A stretch of 45,220 nucleotides of DNA from Oscillospiraceae bacterium (GTDB lineage: Bacteria; Bacillota; Clostridia; Oscillospirales; Ruminococcaceae): positions 1-45,220 of the forward strand of contig JAHDPQ010000068.1 in NCBI GenBank assembly GCA_018434245.1, written 5' to 3'. The position numbers and the translations under genes were made by a program. Below the pieces are notes generated by a model. The model searched no databases. It had not been told where the DNA came from and worked only from the letters and a program-made list of their open reading frames with translations. Position 1 is the first letter of the stretch. The number at the start of each line of letters is the position of its first letter. Shown here one piece after another: positions 16,927 through 26,024 of the stretch.

Positions 16927-17930
16927 AAATCCTAGCCATCGAGTCCTCGTGTGACGAAACTGCCGCCGCTTTGGTGGAGGACGGCAGAACCGTCCTTTCC
17001 TCGGTGATTTACTCTCAAATTGAAGAACACCGCCTCTATGGCGGCGTGGTTCCGGAAATTGCCTCCCGCCGCCACACCGAGCAGATCGCTCAGGTGACCC
17101 GCCGGGCTCTGGAGCAGGGGGGTATCTCCCTGTCCCAAACCGATGCCATTGCCGTCACCTTTGCCCCCGGGCTCATCGGTGCCCTGCTGGTGGGTGTAAA
17201 CTTTGCTAAAGGTCTTGCTCTGGCCACCGGCAAGCCTCTCATTCCCGTCCACCATATCCGGGGACACATTGCCGCTTGCTATCTGGCCCACCCCGATCTT
17301 AAGCCGCCTTTCCTCTGTCTGGTGGTGTCGGGGGGCCACAGCCATATTGTGGAGGTGCTGGACTACACCTACTTCCGGGTGATCGGCCGCACCTGGGACG
17401 ACGCGGCGGGAGAAGCCTTTGACAAAGCTGCCCGGGTGATGGGTCTTTCCTATCCCGGGGGAGTACAGCTGGACAAGCTGGCTGCAACCTCCCGGCCCGG
17501 GACGTATTCGCTTCCCACCCCTAAGGTGGAGGGGCATCCTTACGACTTTTCCTTCTCCGGCCTCAAAACCGCCGTGGTGAATTTGGTCCACAACGCCAAT
17601 CAAAAGGGGGAGCCTTTGGACAAGGCCGCTCTGGCCGCCGACTTTGCCGAAACGGTGGCACAGGTGCTTTCCTCCCGGCTGATGGCCGCCGCCAAGGAGC
17701 TGGGCTACCGGACTCTGGTCTGCTCCGGCGGAGTCAGCGCAAACTCTCAGCTGCGGGCCAAGCTAAAGGAAAAGGCTGCCAAAGCGGGAACCTCCCTGTA
17801 CCTGCCGCCTCTAAGCCTTTGCGGGGACAACGCCGCCATGATCGGTTCTCAGGCCTATTACGAGTATCTGGCAGGGAATCTGGCGGGGATGGAGCTCAAT
17901 GCCCGAGCCAGTCTGGATGTCTCCCGATGA
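16923..17930 (+). CDS. tsaD: tRNA t6A37 threonylcarbamoyltransferase TsaD
   Basis: A 335-residue protein of normal length for TsaD (formerly Gcp/YgjD). It begins ILAIESSCDETAAA, has the metal-binding HHIRGH near residue 110 and the ASKHA-fold SGGHSH near 135, then CSGGVSANSQLR near 262. It transfers the threonylcarbamoyl group to A37 of ANN-decoding tRNAs, normally with TsaB and TsaE, which must be encoded elsewhere. The GTG start overlaps rimI, and its end overlaps comF by ATGA, so the three genes are translationally coupled. Confidence 0.96.
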   Translation: MKILAIESSCDETAAALVEDGRTVLSSVIYSQIEEHRLYGGVVPEIASRRHTEQIAQVTRRALEQGGISLSQTDAIAVTFAPGLIGALLVGVNFAKGLALATGKPLIPVHHIRGHIAACYLAHPDLKPPFLCLVVSGGHSHIVEVLDYTYFRVIGRTWDDAAGEAFDKAARVMGLSYPGGVQLDKLAATSRPGTYSLPTPKVEGHPYDFSFSGLKTAVVNLVHNANQKGEPLDKAALAADFAETVAQVLSSRLMAAAKELGYRTLVCSGGVSANSQLRAKLKEKAAKAGTSLYLPPLSLCGDNAAMIGSQAYYEYLAGNLAGMELNARASLDVSR

Positions 17931-18628
17931 GAGGGGACCTCTTTGACCGGATGATCAGCTTGGTGTTTCCCAGGGGCTGCGTCCTCTGCGGAGCCACCGT
18001 TGCCTTTGACGATCTGGTCTGCTCCCGCTGTGTTCCCGACCGAATCCGGGAGGAGTCTTGCCTTTTTTGCGGAAAGCCTCGCAGTTCCTGCCACTGCGAG
18101 GGGGAACAGTGGGCCTTTGAGGGAGCCGCAGCCGCCCTTTATTACCGGGAGGAAACCCGGGGAGCCCTGCTCCAGCTGAAGAAGCTACCCGACCGCAGAA
18201 TCGCCCGTTATCTGGCGGGGGAAATGTTTCTCTGCCAACGCCGGGAGTTCCCCGGGGTCCCCTTTGATGTGATCACCGAGGTTCCTATGCACCCGCAAAA
18301 GCTAAAAAAGCGGGGCTTTAATCAGGCGGAGCTGCTGGCGGGACAGCTTGCAATTCTTGGCGGCATCTTTCACCGGATGCGCCTGCTGACCTGTTCCGGC
18401 CCGGTGCAGTCCCAGCACACCCTTGGCCGGAAGGAGCGGTTTGCCGCCGCCCGGGAGCGGTATTCTCTTGCAGGCGATGTCCGGGGGAAAACCGTGCTGT
18501 TGGTGGATGATGTGTTTACCACCGGGGCCACCGCTCAGGCCTGTGCCGCCTGCCTCATGGCCGGGGGCGCCCGGGAAGTGTACGTATTGACGGCGGCAGC
18601 CACGCCCTTTTTGGCAACGCTGCCGTGA
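17927..18628 (+). CDS. ComF family phosphoribosyltransferase-like protein
   Basis: A 233-residue ComFC-type protein. The N-terminal Cys pairs (CVLCG, CSRC, CLFCGK, CHC within residues 17-60) form a zinc-finger region. The C-terminal PRTase fold has the PRPP-binding motif VLLVDDVFTTGAT near residue 187. In naturally competent bacteria ComFC works with the ComFA translocase in DNA uptake; comFA is absent here, so the role may be different. ATG 17927 overlaps the tsaD stop. It is probably the last gene of the rimI-tsaD transcript. Confidence 0.85.
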   Translation: MRGDLFDRMISLVFPRGCVLCGATVAFDDLVCSRCVPDRIREESCLFCGKPRSSCHCEGEQWAFEGAAAALYYREETRGALLQLKKLPDRRIARYLAGEMFLCQRREFPGVPFDVITEVPMHPQKLKKRGFNQAELLAGQLAILGGIFHRMRLLTCSGPVQSQHTLGRKERFAAARERYSLAGDVRGKTVLLVDDVFTTGATAQACAACLMAGGAREVYVLTAAATPFLATLP

Positions 18629-18699
18629 ATCCATTTGCCGGTTCCGGATGTTTTAAACAGGAGCCAGCTCCACAGAAACTGTAAAGTTGAGGGAACAAC

Positions 18700-20043
18700 A
18701 TGCAGACCATGACCAGCCTGGCCTTTTTATATGTGATACTGCCTGCGGCCATGGCGTTTTTTTTGCTCTGCCCCCCGGTTTGGAGGCAGGGCGCTTTGCT
18801 GGCGGTTTCTTTGGGGTTTTTCCTCATGGTGCAGCCCTCCACCTTTCCCCTTCTGCTGGCCTGTCTGGCCACCGACCGTCTGATTCTGGCTCTCATCTAC
18901 CGCTACGACCATTCCGAGGCTCTGCGTAAGGGCTGTGTGGCGGCCTCGGTAATCAAGAATCTGCTGGTGATGCTGGTGATGGAAGCTCTCTTTCAGATGA
19001 ACAGGCTGGTGGAGGCCCCTTGGGGCCTGCGGATTTACGCCCTTTCTTCTTTGAGCTGCGTGCTGGAAGCCTATCGGGGCCAGATTCCCCGGGAGCGTAG
19101 CACCCTTTCCTATCTGCTGTACTGCAGCTTTTTCCCCCGACTGGAGGCCGGCCCCCTGCTGCCTTACCGGGATTTTGCCCCCCAGCTGGAGTATCTGAAC
19201 CCCACCCTGACAGAGATTGGGGCTGGCTTTGGAGTGTATCTTCAGGGGGCGGTCAAGGCCGGAGTGCTGGGCCAGTCCCTGCAGGTGACCTACGATGCCC
19301 TGCGGGCCTTTCCCCCCGAGGATGTGACGGTGGCAGGAACCTGGTGCACCGTGCTGATATTGGCGCTTGCGGTGTATTACCGGCTGTCCGGCCTTTCGGA
19401 AATGGCCCGGGGCGTGGGGCAAATGATGGGGATTTCCCTGCCTAAGAACTTTTACTTCCCCTATCAGTCTCAGGGAGTCACCGACTTCTTCCAGCGGTTT
19501 AACATCAGCGTTTCCGCTTTTATCCGCAATAATGTCTACCGTCCCTTGCAGACCGAGGAGGACAGCGTCTTTGCTGACTGCCTCAACCTTATTCTCTGGG
19601 GAGTGCTAATGGGCCTGTGGTTTGGGCTGCGGATTAACTATATGCTGTGGGGTGCTTATCTGGCCCTGTTCCTTATTTTAGAAAAGCATGTTTTTTCCCA
19701 TATGGAGGACAAGATCCCCCCTCTGTTTATGCGCATTTACACCTTGTGTGTCATTTTGTCCAGCTTTACCATCTTCGGTGGGGCTTCCCCCAGAGCCAGC
19801 GCTGCCACCATCGCCTCAATGTTCAGCTTTCAGCGGCTGGAACTTTACAACGATCGGCTGGTCTACCTGCTTTCCTCCAACTGGCTGCTGCTGGTGGTGA
19901 GCTTGCTCTTTGCCACCAGCGCCGTCAGTCTGGTGATGAGCTTTTTACGCCGGATTCTGCCCCGCTTTTCCGCCCTGCTCACCACGGCGGTCAACGCCGC
20001 TTTGCTGGTGATGTTCACCATCTTTACCATCCGGGTGGGATAA
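18700..20043 (+). CDS. MBOAT-family membrane protein lacking both conserved histidines
   Basis: A 447-residue polytopic protein with about 10 hydrophobic segments. It aligns by eye with DltB/AlgI-type O-acyltransferases: SFFPRLEAGPLLPY near residue 145, then YYRLSGLSEMARGVGQMMGI near 228, then the two signature regions. The first, normally FWRRWHISLS, reads FFQRFNISVS near 263 (His to Asn). The second, normally GLWHG, reads GLWFG near 307 (His to Phe). Both residues held to be essential for acyl transfer are therefore replaced, although the frame is intact. ATG 18700 has GAGGGA upstream. The next gene is a DHHW-type partner, also without its catalytic residues. A non-catalytic transport, scaffold or sensing role is inferred. 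Confidence 0.8.
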   Translation: MQTMTSLAFLYVILPAAMAFFLLCPPVWRQGALLAVSLGFFLMVQPSTFPLLLACLATDRLILALIYRYDHSEALRKGCVAASVIKNLLVMLVMEALFQMNRLVEAPWGLRIYALSSLSCVLEAYRGQIPRERSTLSYLLYCSFFPRLEAGPLLPYRDFAPQLEYLNPTLTEIGAGFGVYLQGAVKAGVLGQSLQVTYDALRAFPPEDVTVAGTWCTVLILALAVYYRLSGLSEMARGVGQMMGISLPKNFYFPYQSQGVTDFFQRFNISVSAFIRNNVYRPLQTEEDSVFADCLNLILWGVLMGLWFGLRINYMLWGAYLALFLILEKHVFSHMEDKIPPLFMRIYTLCVILSSFTIFGGASPRASAATIASMFSFQRLELYNDRLVYLLSSNWLLLVVSLLFATSAVSLVMSFLRRILPRFSALLTTAVNAALLVMFTIFTIRVG

Positions 20044-20085
20044 CCCGGAAGCCATTTTAACCCTTTTGTCCAAGGAGGTGGGAGT

Positions 20086-21210
20086 ATGAAGCGAATATCG
20101 TCGGTTCTGCTGGGAGCGGCGCTGCTGCTTCTGCCCTTTTTCCTGTTGGGAGCAGGGGGGGGCGATTCCCTGCCTCTCTCCTCCGCCCTATGGATGGGAA
20201 GCGGCAGGCTGACCTCCTATCTGGAGGGCTACCTCAACCTTCATCTGCCTTGGGTGGATCAAATGGCCCAGTGGAATCTTTCCATCCGGGCGTTTGGCGG
20301 TCAGCGGGAGTATAATCAGGTGTTTATCTGCGGGGATGAGCTGATTCGGGATATCGATCCCCCGGTGGAGTATTCACTGCGGGAAAACGCAGCCTCAATT
20401 CTGGAGTTTGCCGAGCGGGGAAGCATCCCCACCTACTGTATGATTGTTCCCACTGCCAGTGCCATCCGGCAGCAGAGCCTTCCCCCCTTTACTCAGACCC
20501 AGATGGTCAACCAAAAGCAGATCATCGAGGATGTCTACTCCGAAATGGTGGGACGGGTGACGGTGGCCGACACCTATCCGGTGCTGTTCAACGCTCGGGA
20601 TCAGTATCTCTACTACCGCACCGAGGATAATCTCACCTCTCTGGGGGGATTTTATCTGTATACCGTGCTGGGTCCCAAGCTGCTGGAAGGAGTGGCTCGT
20701 CCCTCTTTGGCCGACTATGACATCGAGTTTGTTAAGAACGACTTTTATGGCAGCTTGTATCAGAAATCTCCCTACAAGGATGCCCGGGCCGACAGCTTGG
20801 CCATCTTCCGGTACACCAAAAACCCTAGGCAGTATCTGGTGAAGAAGGATCAGGACGGGGCCCTCAAGACCTATCACACTCTGTATCCTCTCCACATGCT
20901 GGACCTGAGCCGGGAAATGGATGTTTTTCTGGGAGGGCTCAGCGCCATTACCACCATAGAAGCCAACTCTCCCTATCGGGCCAGCCTGTTGGTGTTTGGT
21001 GACAAGACAGCCCTTGCTTATCTTCCCTTTCTGGTCAACCACTACAGTACCGTTACTCTGGTGGATTTGTTCCAGCTCAGCTCACAGGGATACGATTCCC
21101 TTTCCCTGCTGGATTACGATCAGGTGCTGTTCGGCTACAGCATCGAAACCTTTATGCACTACAACATTCCCTCCCGGGCCAACCGCCTGCTGGATACCTT
21201 GGATGACTAA
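20086..21210 (+). CDS. DHHW/AlgJ-X-like exported protein lacking its catalytic motifs
   Basis: A 374-residue protein with an N-terminal signal/anchor (about residues 4-24) and an extracellular SGNH-like domain. The overall pattern matches the DHHW family that pairs with MBOAT proteins. However, the motif usually read as TDHHWT after YYR is TEDNLT here (near residue 184), and the GDS motif that supplies the catalytic Ser is GDKTALAYLPFL (near 305), so Ser is replaced by Lys. The frame is otherwise intact. AAGGAGG precedes ATG 20086, 43 bases after the MBOAT gene, so they form one operon. Co-loss of active-site residues in both partners argues for a retained joint non-enzymatic role. Confidence 0.7.
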   Translation: MKRISSVLLGAALLLLPFFLLGAGGGDSLPLSSALWMGSGRLTSYLEGYLNLHLPWVDQMAQWNLSIRAFGGQREYNQVFICGDELIRDIDPPVEYSLRENAASILEFAERGSIPTYCMIVPTASAIRQQSLPPFTQTQMVNQKQIIEDVYSEMVGRVTVADTYPVLFNARDQYLYYRTEDNLTSLGGFYLYTVLGPKLLEGVARPSLADYDIEFVKNDFYGSLYQKSPYKDARADSLAIFRYTKNPRQYLVKKDQDGALKTYHTLYPLHMLDLSREMDVFLGGLSAITTIEANSPYRASLLVFGDKTALAYLPFLVNHYSTVTLVDLFQLSSQGYDSLSLLDYDQVLFGYSIETFMHYNIPSRANRLLDTLDD

Positions 21211-21217
21211 AAAAGGC

Positions 21218-21245
21218 GGGAGGAAACGACAAAGCGCTTCCTCCC
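21218..21245 (+). terminator. Probable terminator of the MBOAT-DHHW operon
   Basis: GGGAGGAA (21218-21225) pairs with TTCCTCCC (21238-21245) across a 12-base loop, 8 bases after the stop. The following bases are only moderately T-rich (ATTTAT). Confidence 0.6.
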
Positions 21246-21340
21246 ATTTATATGATCGCAAAAGCCTCTTTGGAACAGGCTCTGCGTTCAGGCGGGGCCA
21301 TATGCCCGACAACCATCTATATGCCAATTGCCATGGAAGG

Positions 21341-21402
21341 GTGACATCGCCGCCGCTTTGTGGTATAATATCCGCCAAGTGAATAGGAGCCGAAATGCGG
21401 CT
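21341..21402 (+). promoter_or_regulatory. Strong promoter reading into element copy 3, with early hairpin
   Basis: GTGACA (21341-21346), a 17-base spacer and TATAAT (21364-21369) preceded by TGG: a 5/6 -35 plus a perfect extended -10. The expected start is near 21376. A small hairpin GAGCCG/CGGCTC (about 21386-21402) followed by four T lies just inside the transcript and could be an early pause or attenuator. The element core starts about 205 bases downstream of the -10. Confidence 0.7.
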
Positions 21403-21429
21403 CTTTTCCGTAAGCCCAAGGTGGCTTTT

Positions 21430-22270
21430 CTTCCGCAAGTGGCGGGAATTGTTCCCGATACCGGGGGCGGTTCTTCTTCCGCGAGGGGCATCGCGGTGCA
21501 GCTTGTCCCTCGGGCCGGGGCGGGGTGCTTGTGCCAAGTGGCGACTTCTTCCAATGCCGGAGCGGGTGATTCTTCCGCGAAGAGCATCGCGGTCACACTT
21601 GCCCCTCAGGCCGGGGCGGGGCCCCTCCTTTTGTTCGTGCAAAAGGAGGCAAAACACGCCGGGGATGGGTCCCCGGTCCCCTCGCAAAGGGGTTTGACAC
21701 CCCTTTGTATCCCCGCGTTCCGTATCAGTAGAGCCAAAGGTGCTATTCCTATTAAACGTTTGTGGGAGGGTTGTATACCTTGGCAGCATCAATGCTTGGG
21801 GACATGAGTGCGAACAAATGGAAAGGGCCGCGAGGAGTCCGAGGAACGAGGACGACGAGCGGTAAGAGAATGCAAACCTAAGAAGTTCCCTTTCTTCCGG
21901 TGGCCGTTGTCGCAAAGCGACATTTGCGGCCCGGTAACGTAGAGAGCGAACAGTCGGGAGAAGGCAACTTTTCACGATACTTCTTTGCCGCGGGGGGTTG
22001 CGAGGGGGGCCGGCCAGGCCTCCCTGCATAGGTCTTAAAACACGTTTTGGTTACTTTTCCGTGGGGAAAAGTAACGCCCGTCGCGGCAGCGACAACCTTC
22101 GCTCCAGCGCTAGCTGAGAAATCGTGGCTCCAATGTGGAGCTTACATCCACGCCATGCGTTGGCGACGAACCCCGTCGCGGCAGCGACAACCTTCGCTCC
22201 AGCGCGCTAGCTGAGAAATCGTGGTTCCCACGTAGGGTGACATCCCCGCCACAGGTTGGCAAACGAACCC
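21430..22270 (+). repeat. Dispersed structured element, copy 3 (candidate large ncRNA or lysS leader)
   Basis: The longest copy. Core hairpins: CCTCCTTTTG 21624-21649, CCGGGGA 21659-21676, CAAAGGGGT 21685-21707, two-part GGCCGT/GCGGCC 21902-21931, GGGGGGCC/GGCCTCCC 22004-22024, 11-bp GTTACTTTTCC 22050-22075, GTCGC/GCGAC 22080-22093. The 5' end has two diverged units of about 95 bp (about 21437-21535 and 21539-21625). The 3' end has a tandem duplication of about 100 bp: CCCGTCGCGGCAGCGACAAC occurs at about 22077 and again at about 22173, with CGTGGNTCC and TTGGCNAACGAAC-like parts in each. lysS starts 126 bases after it in the same direction, with no terminator seen between. Confidence 0.8.
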
Positions 22271-22392
22271 ACCACACGCTACCTCATTCCGTAGGAAAAT
22301 TAAATCTGCCTTTACGTGGCCAAAAGACCCACCCTAATCAAGGCAAAGTCTGCGGCCTTTCTAGGGATATTTGCAGATGCAAAGGAGAATGA

Positions 22393-23889
<1,497 letters not shown>

Positions 23890-24041
23890 CAGACTAGCAC
23901 TCTGTTCCTTGGCAGCGCCAAAACTAAAAACTGCCGTTATCCCATGCCGAAAGACAACAGGGTAAGGCCGTTTTTACCAAAACTCTTAGCAGAACTTGAA
24001 ATTTTGAAAGACGTTTGTTAGAAAATTTCAAATAAACCTTG

Positions 24042-24070
24042 CGGAGGGCTACTAAAGCCCTCCGTTTTTT
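24042..24070 (+). terminator. Intrinsic terminator after lysS
   Basis: CGGAGGGCT (24042-24050), loop ACTAA, AGCCCTCCG (24056-24064), then six T. The 150 bases before it, after lysS, hold a second AT-rich inverted repeat TTGAAATTTT/AAAATTTCAA (23996-24031) and no gene. Confidence 0.9.
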
Positions 24071-24078
24071 GTTATAAT
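24070..24078 (+). promoter_or_regulatory. Extended -10 promoter of the purine permease
   Basis: TGT followed by TATAAT (24073-24078), no good -35. It sits on the T tract of the lysS terminator, giving a leader of about 55 bases without a recognisable purine riboswitch. Confidence 0.5.
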
Positions 24079-24138
24079 TAAGAGCGTGGCTTTGCGGTTG
24101 AATATCAGTCACATATTTGATGAAGGAGGTTTGTACTT

Positions 24139-25515
24139 ATGATGGAAAAACTGGATCAGCTATTCCACGTCTCCGAGAAGGGATCGTCGGTAAAGGTGGA
24201 AATTCTGGCGGGTCTTACCACCTTTGCAACCATGGCCTATATTCTGCCGGTTAATATGAATATTCTCTCGGCAGGCGGGCTGGAGGCAGGCGCTGTATTT
24301 ATGGCCACCGCTTTGGGCGCGGTGATCGGCACCGTCTTGATGGCGCTGCTGGCAGGACTGCCCTTTGCTCTGGCTCCCGGTATGGGACTCAACGCCTTTT
24401 TTGCTTTCTCTGTTGTCATTGGGTTTGGCTATTCCCCTGCGTTTGCGTTGGCCGCTGTTCTCACCGAAGGCATTATCTTTATCATTATGAGCCTGACCGG
24501 TGTGCGCTCGGCTCTTTTTAACGCCATTCCACCGGAACTGCGGTATGCGATCTCGGCGGGTATCGGTCTATTTATCATGTTTATTGGCCTGCAGAACGCC
24601 GGGTTCATTGTGGGAGATCCCGCCACTTTGGTAGCCATCAATCACGATCTTTCCAGTGCCGCGGTAGCTCTGGCCATCATCGGCATTGCCATTACTCTGG
24701 TTCTGTGGATCAAAAAGGTAAAGGGCGCTCTGCTTCTGGGCATCCTCATCACCTGGGCCCTTGGCATAGTTGCCCAACTGGCTGGATGGTATGTGGTGGA
24801 CATCGAGGCAGGAGCCTTCTCCCTTATCCCTGCCGGACTGTTGTCTGCTCCTCCCAGCTTGGCCCCCACCTTTGGCCTTTGCTTCCAGGGATTTGGAGAG
24901 GCCTTCTCCAGCGGAGCCAACATCGGCCGCTTCCTCATTATCACCCTGACCTTCCTATATGTAGATATTTTTGATACTTTGGGTACCCTTTCCGGCGTGG
25001 CCACCAAGGCCAAAATGCTGGATGAAAACGGAGAACTGCCCGGTGTACAGGGAGCTTTGACCGCCGACGCCATCGGCACCTGCGCCGGAGCCATTCTGGG
25101 AACCTCCACCATCACTACCTTTGTGGAATCCGCCGCCGGCGTGGAAGAGGGCGGACGCACTGGTCTCACCGCTATGACCACCGCCGCCTGCTTCCTCCTT
25201 TCCATCTTCCTCTTCCCCATTGTGGGAACCATTCCCGGCTTTGCCACCGCCTGCGCCCTGGTGGTTGTGGGCATTATGATGATGGAGCCCCTGCAGTATC
25301 TGGAATTCAGCAATCCCATTCACTTGATTCCCGCTTCTATCACCATCGGCTTTATGGTGATGGGCTACTCCATCAGCGCCGGCCTTCAGTGGGGTATTTT
25401 GGCCTATCTGCTGGTCAAGATCGCTGCCGGTAAGAGCAAGGATGTCAACAAGGTGATGTGGGTGCTGGGAGTTCTCTTCCTCCTCAAGATCATCATCCTG
25501 GACCGCCTTGTGTAA
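24139..25515 (+). CDS. NCS2-family purine permease (PbuG/PbuO/AzgA type)
   Basis: A 458-residue polytopic protein with about 12-13 hydrophobic segments. Family signatures include EILAGLTTFATMAYILPVN near residue 21, MGLNAFFAF near 84 and GTSTITTFVESAAGVEEGGR near 320, which define the adenine/guanine/hypoxanthine (COG2252) branch of NCS2. It imports purine bases by proton symport. AAGGAGG precedes ATG 24139. It is monocistronic with its own terminator. Confidence 0.9.
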   Translation: MMEKLDQLFHVSEKGSSVKVEILAGLTTFATMAYILPVNMNILSAGGLEAGAVFMATALGAVIGTVLMALLAGLPFALAPGMGLNAFFAFSVVIGFGYSPAFALAAVLTEGIIFIIMSLTGVRSALFNAIPPELRYAISAGIGLFIMFIGLQNAGFIVGDPATLVAINHDLSSAAVALAIIGIAITLVLWIKKVKGALLLGILITWALGIVAQLAGWYVVDIEAGAFSLIPAGLLSAPPSLAPTFGLCFQGFGEAFSSGANIGRFLIITLTFLYVDIFDTLGTLSGVATKAKMLDENGELPGVQGALTADAIGTCAGAILGTSTITTFVESAAGVEEGGRTGLTAMTTAACFLLSIFLFPIVGTIPGFATACALVVVGIMMMEPLQYLEFSNPIHLIPASITIGFMVMGYSISAGLQWGILAYLLVKIAAGKSKDVNKVMWVLGVLFLLKIIILDRLV

Positions 25516-25537
25516 ACAAGCCTGAATCTTCCCAACA

Positions 25538-25575
25538 AAAACGCCCCTGCCTTCTTTGGAAGGCAGGGGCGTTTT
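25538..25575. terminator. Bidirectional intrinsic terminator
   Basis: A perfect 17-bp stem: AAAACGCCCCTGCCTTC (25538-25554) and its complement (25559-25575) with a TTTG loop. It ends the purine permease transcript and, on the other strand, whatever reads leftward from 25584. Confidence 0.92.
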
Positions 25576-25583
25576 GATGCCGG

Positions 25584-25959
25584 TCAGGCTTCGGCTTCCC
25601 ACAGGCGGGAAGGTTCGGGCAGAGGCTTTGGGGGTTCCGGTTTCCCTTCCCGGACCAGAAGCTTGCGGTGGGTCGGGTCGATGCCCATAGTTACCCAGTG
25701 GTACTGTAATCACAATGGCCCACCATCACCGCCAAAATAGTGCGGCGGGAATTGCAAGGGAAAGAGGGATGCCGCCGATAGCCATCTGCACCGTGGCTTT
25801 GGGAGGCATCCACCGCGAGTTTTGGAAGGATAAACAAATGGGTGTACCCAGCAGCAGCAAAACCTTTACGGTATCCCGCATGTGGACTCTGCGAAACTGC
25901 CCTGCATCCCCAATCCGGTGATTGGCTAGGGGAATCTTCAGAAGGCTCAGGGCATCCAA
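25584..25959 (-). pseudogene. Possible decayed small membrane-protein gene
   Basis: No intact gene is evident between the DUF92 gene and the terminator. The most protein-like minus-strand frame runs to a stop at 25726 (77 residues from a TTG at 25959) and has two hydrophobic stretches (VKVLLLLGTPICLSF and AIGGIPLSLAIPAALFW). A different minus frame is open from about 25712 to a TGA at 25584, only 9 bases before the terminator, and encodes a proline-rich tail (MGIDPTHRKLLVREGKPEPP and on). A gene end so close to a terminator suggests one original gene broken by frame changes near 25713-25728. I do not recognise the family. Confidence 0.3.
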
Positions 25960-26024
25960 ATTCCTGCCCCATACCCGGGGAAACAGGATGTTTTGGGCAA
26001 TACTGCAGCAGATTTTTCCAGAGC

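Noticed and set aside
24079-24138. Purine riboswitch in the permease leader
   Set aside because: The leader is only about 55 bases and lacks the conserved three-way-junction sequence.
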